DNA from: Sulfitobacter litoralis
GTDB taxonomy: Bacteria > Pseudomonadota > Alphaproteobacteria > Rhodobacterales > Rhodobacteraceae
Reading direction: 5' to 3'
Length of the DNA: 64,000 bases
Assembly (NCBI RefSeq): GCF_900103185.1
Contig: NZ_FNJD01000002.1
Span: 186,001-250,000 of the forward strand
This document shows, piece by piece, positions 61,059-64,000 of the stretch. A model generated the notes under the pieces. The model searched no databases. It was not told where the DNA came from and saw nothing but the letters and a program-made list of their open reading frames with translations. Position 1 is the stretch's first letter. Each line of letters opens with the position of its first letter. Both the position numbers and the translations under genes were made by a program.

Positions 61059-61826
61059 TCAGAAACGGTCTTTGCGCGCGCGAATTTCGGCAAACACATC
61101 GGTGTCGGTGGCGTTGACCATCCCCAGTTGCGCGCGAATGCCCGGATCGGACGGGCGCAAAAACGGGTTGGTTTCAAGTTCCGTTGAGAGCGTCGAGGGA
61201 ACTGTCGGCACGCCATCTGCACGGGCCTGATCGATCTCTCTTGTACGAGATATAAGCGCCGCATTTTCGGGATCAACCGTCAGGGCGAATTTTGCGTTCG
61301 ACTGGGTGTATTCGTGGCCCGAACATACGGTAGTGTCGGCTGGCAGTTGCATCAGCTTTTGCAGGCTGTCCCACATCTGCGCCGGTGTTCCTTCGAACAG
61401 GCGGCCACAGCCAAGCGCCATCAGGCTGTCAGCAGTAAAGACGCATTTGGCGGCGGGCACGTGAAAAGCGATATGACCGACGGTATGACCCGACACGTCG
61501 ATCACATCGACAGTATGGTCACCAAAGGTGAAGGACTGCCCGTCGTCATAAGCGGCATCCAGCGGCGGCAAACGGTGTTCATCAGCTTTGGCCCCAATCA
61601 CGCGGGCGGGGTGGTCGGCAATCAGATCGGGCACGCCTTGAATGTGGTCTGGGTGGTGATGGGTCAGCCAGATTTCTGTCAGCGTCCAGCCCAGCTCGTC
61701 CAGTTTGGCGGCAATCGGCGCGGCTTCGGGCACGTCGATCAGGGCGACCTTGCCGCTGGTCTGGTCGCGCAGCAAGAAGGCATAGTTGTCGGACAGGCAG
61801 GGGATGGTCACAAGATCAAAGGGCAT
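61059..61826 (-). CDS. gloB: Hydroxyacylglutathione hydrolase (glyoxalase II)
   Basis: A 255-residue MBL-fold enzyme hydrolysing S-lactoylglutathione to lactate and glutathione. The binuclear metal motif is LTHHHPDHIQGVPDLI (about 55-70); GHTVGHIAFHVP, FTADSLMALGCGRLFEGTP and the CSGHEYTQSNAKFAL blocks complete the site and glutathione pocket. The start at 61826 is divergent from the methylase-like gene. It closes the methylglyoxal detoxification route using the glutathione made by gshA. Confidence 0.95.
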   Translation of the reverse strand: MPFDLVTIPCLSDNYAFLLRDQTSGKVALIDVPEAAPIAAKLDELGWTLTEIWLTHHHPDHIQGVPDLIADHPARVIGAKADEHRLPPLDAAYDDGQSFTFGDHTVDVIDVSGHTVGHIAFHVPAAKCVFTADSLMALGCGRLFEGTPAQMWDSLQKLMQLPADTTVCSGHEYTQSNAKFALTVDPENAALISRTREIDQARADGVPTVPSTLSTELETNPFLRPSDPGIRAQLGMVNATDTDVFAEIRARKDRF

Positions 61827-61977
61827 GGCAGCGGCTCCGGTCGGGGTTTCGGGATGCGGATCACCACGCTAGCGCGGGCAGGGCGGTGCTGCAAACGGGT
61901 TTCGCGCAGTCCGCTCTTTTGCGGCGCGTGGCTTTGGTCTAGGGTCGGGGCGATCCACCCAACAAGGCCCCTTGCCC

Positions 61978-62724
61978 ATGCACCTTGATGTCCAAGACCT
62001 GCGCAACTTTTACTATCGCAGTGCCCTTGGTCGCGCGGCGCAACACTCCTTGCGCACTCGCATGCTTGAACTTTGGCCCGAGGCCAAGGGCCAGACGGTC
62101 GTGGGTTTCGGTTTCGCCGCCCCCTTGCTGCGTCCCTATCTTGCGGATGCGCGGCGGGTGATGACCTTGATGCCGGGGCCGCAAGGGGTGATGCCGTGGC
62201 CCGCCGGGATGCCCAATACTTCTGTCCTGACCGAGGAAACACTGTGGCCGATTGAAACCGGCCATGTTGACCGGCTGGTATTGATGCACGGGCTTGAGAC
62301 CTCGGACCGGCAGGGTGATCTGCTTGAGGAATGCTGGCGCGTGTTGGGGCCGGGGGGCAGGGCACTGTTCATCGTTCCTAACCGCGCTGGCTTTTGGGCG
62401 CGCAGTGATATCACGCCGTTTGGCTATGGGCGACCGTATTCGCTGGGGCAGTTGGAAACGCAGCTTCGCAAGCACCAGTTTTTACCAGAACGCCAGTTGG
62501 GCGCGCTTTATCTGATGCCCTCGACGCGGCGCGCCTTTCGCCGCTCTGGCCCGCTGTTTGAAAAGGTTGGTCGGCACATGCCGACGATCATGGCAGGCGG
62601 TGCCTTTATGGTCGAGGTGACCAAGCTTGTGTATCCGCCCAAGGGCAAGGTCGCGCGGACGCCTGCGCGCCGGTCTATCCGCGTTCTTGAGGGGGTCGGC
62701 GCGGTAACGCCCGCAATGGTCTAA
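61978..62724 (+). CDS. Methyltransferase-like protein with atypical motif I
   Basis: A 248-residue protein resembling class I SAM methyltransferases in order: a helix-rich N-terminus ([20 protein letters not shown]), a glycine-containing loop in [16 protein letters not shown] where motif I (normally E/DxGxGxG) should be, an acidic region [20 protein letters not shown] and [20 protein letters not shown], the usual block after motif III. The glycine loop is weakened (GFGFAA), so SAM binding is uncertain. ATG 61978 is used; TTG 61972 is two codons upstream. Divergent from gloB. Confidence 0.75.
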   Translation: MHLDVQDLRNFYYRSALGRAAQHSLRTRMLELWPEAKGQTVVGFGFAAPLLRPYLADARRVMTLMPGPQGVMPWPAGMPNTSVLTEETLWPIETGHVDRLVLMHGLETSDRQGDLLEECWRVLGPGGRALFIVPNRAGFWARSDITPFGYGRPYSLGQLETQLRKHQFLPERQLGALYLMPSTRRAFRRSGPLFEKVGRHMPTIMAGGAFMVEVTKLVYPPKGKVARTPARRSIRVLEGVGAVTPAMV

Positions 62725-63026
62725 GCGTTGCTGTCGCAGCCGATGTGACCACCGCGCCACGGTGGCAAGAATCGTTATCTTGCCCGAGAAAGCCGGATGT
62801 CCATTGATTTTTAGGCAGGTCGATCAGGTCAAAGCGTCGCAGCGGTGCTTTACGTTAAGAATAAGGGGCGCTTTCGTGAGGCAAGCACACTATACTGTGT
62901 TGCGGGATGCGGGTCCGTCTGCTACATCCGCCCTGATTTAGACGTCTTGGGTAATTTCAAGTCGCGCCAACACCCCGGTGACGCGATGTATTCGCTTATC
63001 CGGCCCTGACGTATGAGAGGATGGAC
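62725..63026. other. Gap before the ATP synthase operon with tandem hairpins
   Basis: About 300 nt without a gene. Close to the methylase-like stop lie two adjacent perfect hairpins that share two bases: CCACCG-CGCCA-CGGTGG (62749-62765) and GGCAAGA-ATCGTTA-TCTTGCC (62764-62784); neither has a T run. The remaining sequence should hold the atp promoter. I see no gene in it. Confidence 0.45.
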
Positions 63027-63587
63027 GTGTCCGAAACAGCATCAATCTCTACAGGTATCGCACAACGCTATGCGACCGCCGTGTACGAGCTGGCCCAAGA
63101 GGCCAAAGCCCTTCCCCAGATCGAGAAAGATCTTGATGCGCTGCAAGCCGCATTGGCCGAAAGCGAAGATTTCCGCGATCTGATCCATTCGCCGATCTAC
63201 ACGCGCGAACAGCAAGCCGCGTCGATCAGTGCCATCGCCAAAAAGATGGACCTGTCCCAAACGCTGGCAAGCACGCTGGAACTGATGGCCAACAAGCGGC
63301 GTCTGTTCGTCCTGCCGCAGCTGGTCCAGAACCTGCGCGATATTATCGCCGTCGAAAAGGGCGAAGTAACTGCTGATGTGATTTCGGCCAAGGCGTTGAC
63401 CAAGGCGCAGTCCGAAAAATTGTCCAAGTCGCTCGCCGCGACCACAGGCAAAAAAGTAACGTTGAATGCGACCGTTGATGACTCCCTCATCGGCGGTCTT
63501 ATCGTAAAAGTGGGCTCTAAGATGATCGACACGTCGATCCGCGCAAAGCTCAATTCCCTCCAGAATGTAATGAAAGAGGTCGGATAA
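63027..63587 (+). CDS. atpH: F0F1 ATP synthase subunit delta
   Basis: A 186-residue delta subunit, part of the peripheral stalk joining F1 to the b subunits. Seen are the N-terminal helical domain (SISTGIAQRYATAVYELAQE), the LELMANKRRLFVLPQLVQNL helix and the conserved C-terminal IGGLIVKVGSKMIDTSIRAK. GTG 63027 is chosen because GAGG lies 6 nt upstream and the length matches relatives; ATG 63021, right after GAGAGG, would add two residues. It is the first gene of the F1 operon, with atpA next. Confidence 0.93.
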   Translation: MSETASISTGIAQRYATAVYELAQEAKALPQIEKDLDALQAALAESEDFRDLIHSPIYTREQQAASISAIAKKMDLSQTLASTLELMANKRRLFVLPQLVQNLRDIIAVEKGEVTADVISAKALTKAQSEKLSKSLAATTGKKVTLNATVDDSLIGGLIVKVGSKMIDTSIRAKLNSLQNVMKEVG

Positions 63588-64000
63588 ATGGGTATCCAAG
63601 CTGCAGAGATTTCTGCGATCCTGAAGGACCAGATCAAGAACTTTGGTCAAGAAGCAGAAGTTGCCGAAGTCGGCCGCGTTCTGTCCGTTGGTGATGGTAT
63701 CGCTCGCGTGTATGGTCTGGACAACGTCCAGGCTGGCGAGATGGTCGAATTCCCCGGCGGCATCATGGGCATGGCCTTGAACCTCGAGACAGACAACGTC
63801 GGTGTTGTTATCTTCGGTTCCGACCGTGACATCAAAGAAGGCGACACCGTCAAGCGCACTAACTCCATCGTGGACGTGCCAATCGGCAACGGTCTGCTGG
63901 GTCGTGTTGTTGACGGTCTGGGTAACCCCATCGACGGCAAAGGCCCCATCGAATCCACCGAGCGTGGCCTCGCGGACGTCAAAGCCCCCGGCATTATCCC
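63588..64000 (+). CDS. atpA: F0F1 ATP synthase subunit alpha (5' part)
   Basis: The frame is open to the end of the window, giving the first 137 residues of the alpha subunit. It opens [20 protein letters not shown] and continues with [37 protein letters not shown] and [19 protein letters not shown], the beta-barrel crown domain and start of the nucleotide-binding domain. The Walker A loop lies beyond the window. It starts with ATG 63588 right after the atpH stop. Confidence 0.97.
   Translation, partial: MGIQAAEISAILKDQIKNFGQEAEVAEVGRVLSVGDGIARVYGLDNVQAGEMVEFPGGIMGMALNLETDNVGVVIFGSDRDIKEGDTVKRTNSIVDVPIGNGLLGRVVDGLGNPIDGKGPIESTERGLADVKAPGII

Noticed and set aside
1-64000. CRISPR arrays, tRNA/rRNA genes, insertion sequences, prophage or integrase genes
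   Set aside because: Intergenic gaps were read on both strands; none showed regular spaced repeats, cloverleaf-like genes, terminal inverted repeats or transposase/integrase motifs.

Overview
The window reads as ordinary chromosomal DNA of a Rhodobacteraceae (Roseobacter-clade) alphaproteobacterium. The grounds are: high GC with short gaps and heavy use of 1-4 nt start/stop overlaps; an aa3-type oxidase small subunit IV; a DmdC-type acyl-CoA dehydrogenase; ubiquinone genes (ubiA, a long-chain polyprenyl diphosphate synthase, ETF-ubiquinone oxidoreductase); the plant/alphaproteobacterial type of gshA; and DUF2125 and DUF465 genes typical of the group. I see no rRNA, tRNA, CRISPR array, insertion sequence, integrase or prophage. 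No segment stands out as recently transferred. The species cannot be fixed from sequence alone.

Layout. 1-6521 (+): end of a membrane protein, an S49 peptidase, a 55-residue zinc-ribbon membrane peptide coupled to a Ca2+/Na+ antiporter, a short-chain reductase, uvrC, and a pgsA-moaD-moaE run. 6538-9811 (-): an OmpA-type protein with a small coiled-coil partner, and ubiA back-to-back with rsmE. 9824-12602 (+): rsmE, a membrane protein, gshA. 12599-17355 (-): pyrB, two membrane PH-like proteins, a tail-anchored protein, a tiny membrane peptide, a catalytically dead dihydroorotase, plsY and a short unknown. 17512-24438 (+): UDG-like protein, LysE exporter, moaB, and an RND adaptor/permease pair. 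24439-31149: an orphan DsbD-N protein, yqgE, tsaC, a DmdC-like dehydrogenase with an MBL hydrolase, small unknowns and a lipoprotein. 31138-36299: azlCD against fdhD-mobA-mobB and a gene fusing an RNase-H-like domain to MoeA. 36303-44835: greA, ETF-QO, a TPR protein, ispE, a polyprenyl synthase, DUF2007, a TrmN6-like methylase and DUF465. 44929-49727: phaB and phaA, then a degenerate EAL protein, tag, and a receiver/degenerate-GGDEF protein. 50117-54566: rpsD, hisC, tyrA, DUF2125, chaC. 54641-60883: an ExbB/MotB-like pair, then an M23 peptidase and clpA. 61059-64000: gloB, a methylase-like gene and the start of the atpHA operon.

Functional links. Molybdenum-cofactor functions occur at three places (moaDE, moaB, and the fdhD-mobA-mobB-moeA operon). 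The pyrB/dead-DHOase pair brackets four small membrane-associated genes, which suggests a conserved accessory role. The two adjacent c-di-GMP-like proteins both look degenerate and may act as sensors or scaffolds.

I found no unambiguous new multi-gene system. The best leads are the PG-anchored ExbB/MotB-like motor with a roughly 400-residue periplasmic coiled coil, the RNase-H-like::MoeA fusion, the degenerate EAL/GGDEF pair, a structured RNA leader in front of rpsD, and a lipoprotein with a possible permuted NlpC/P60 fold.
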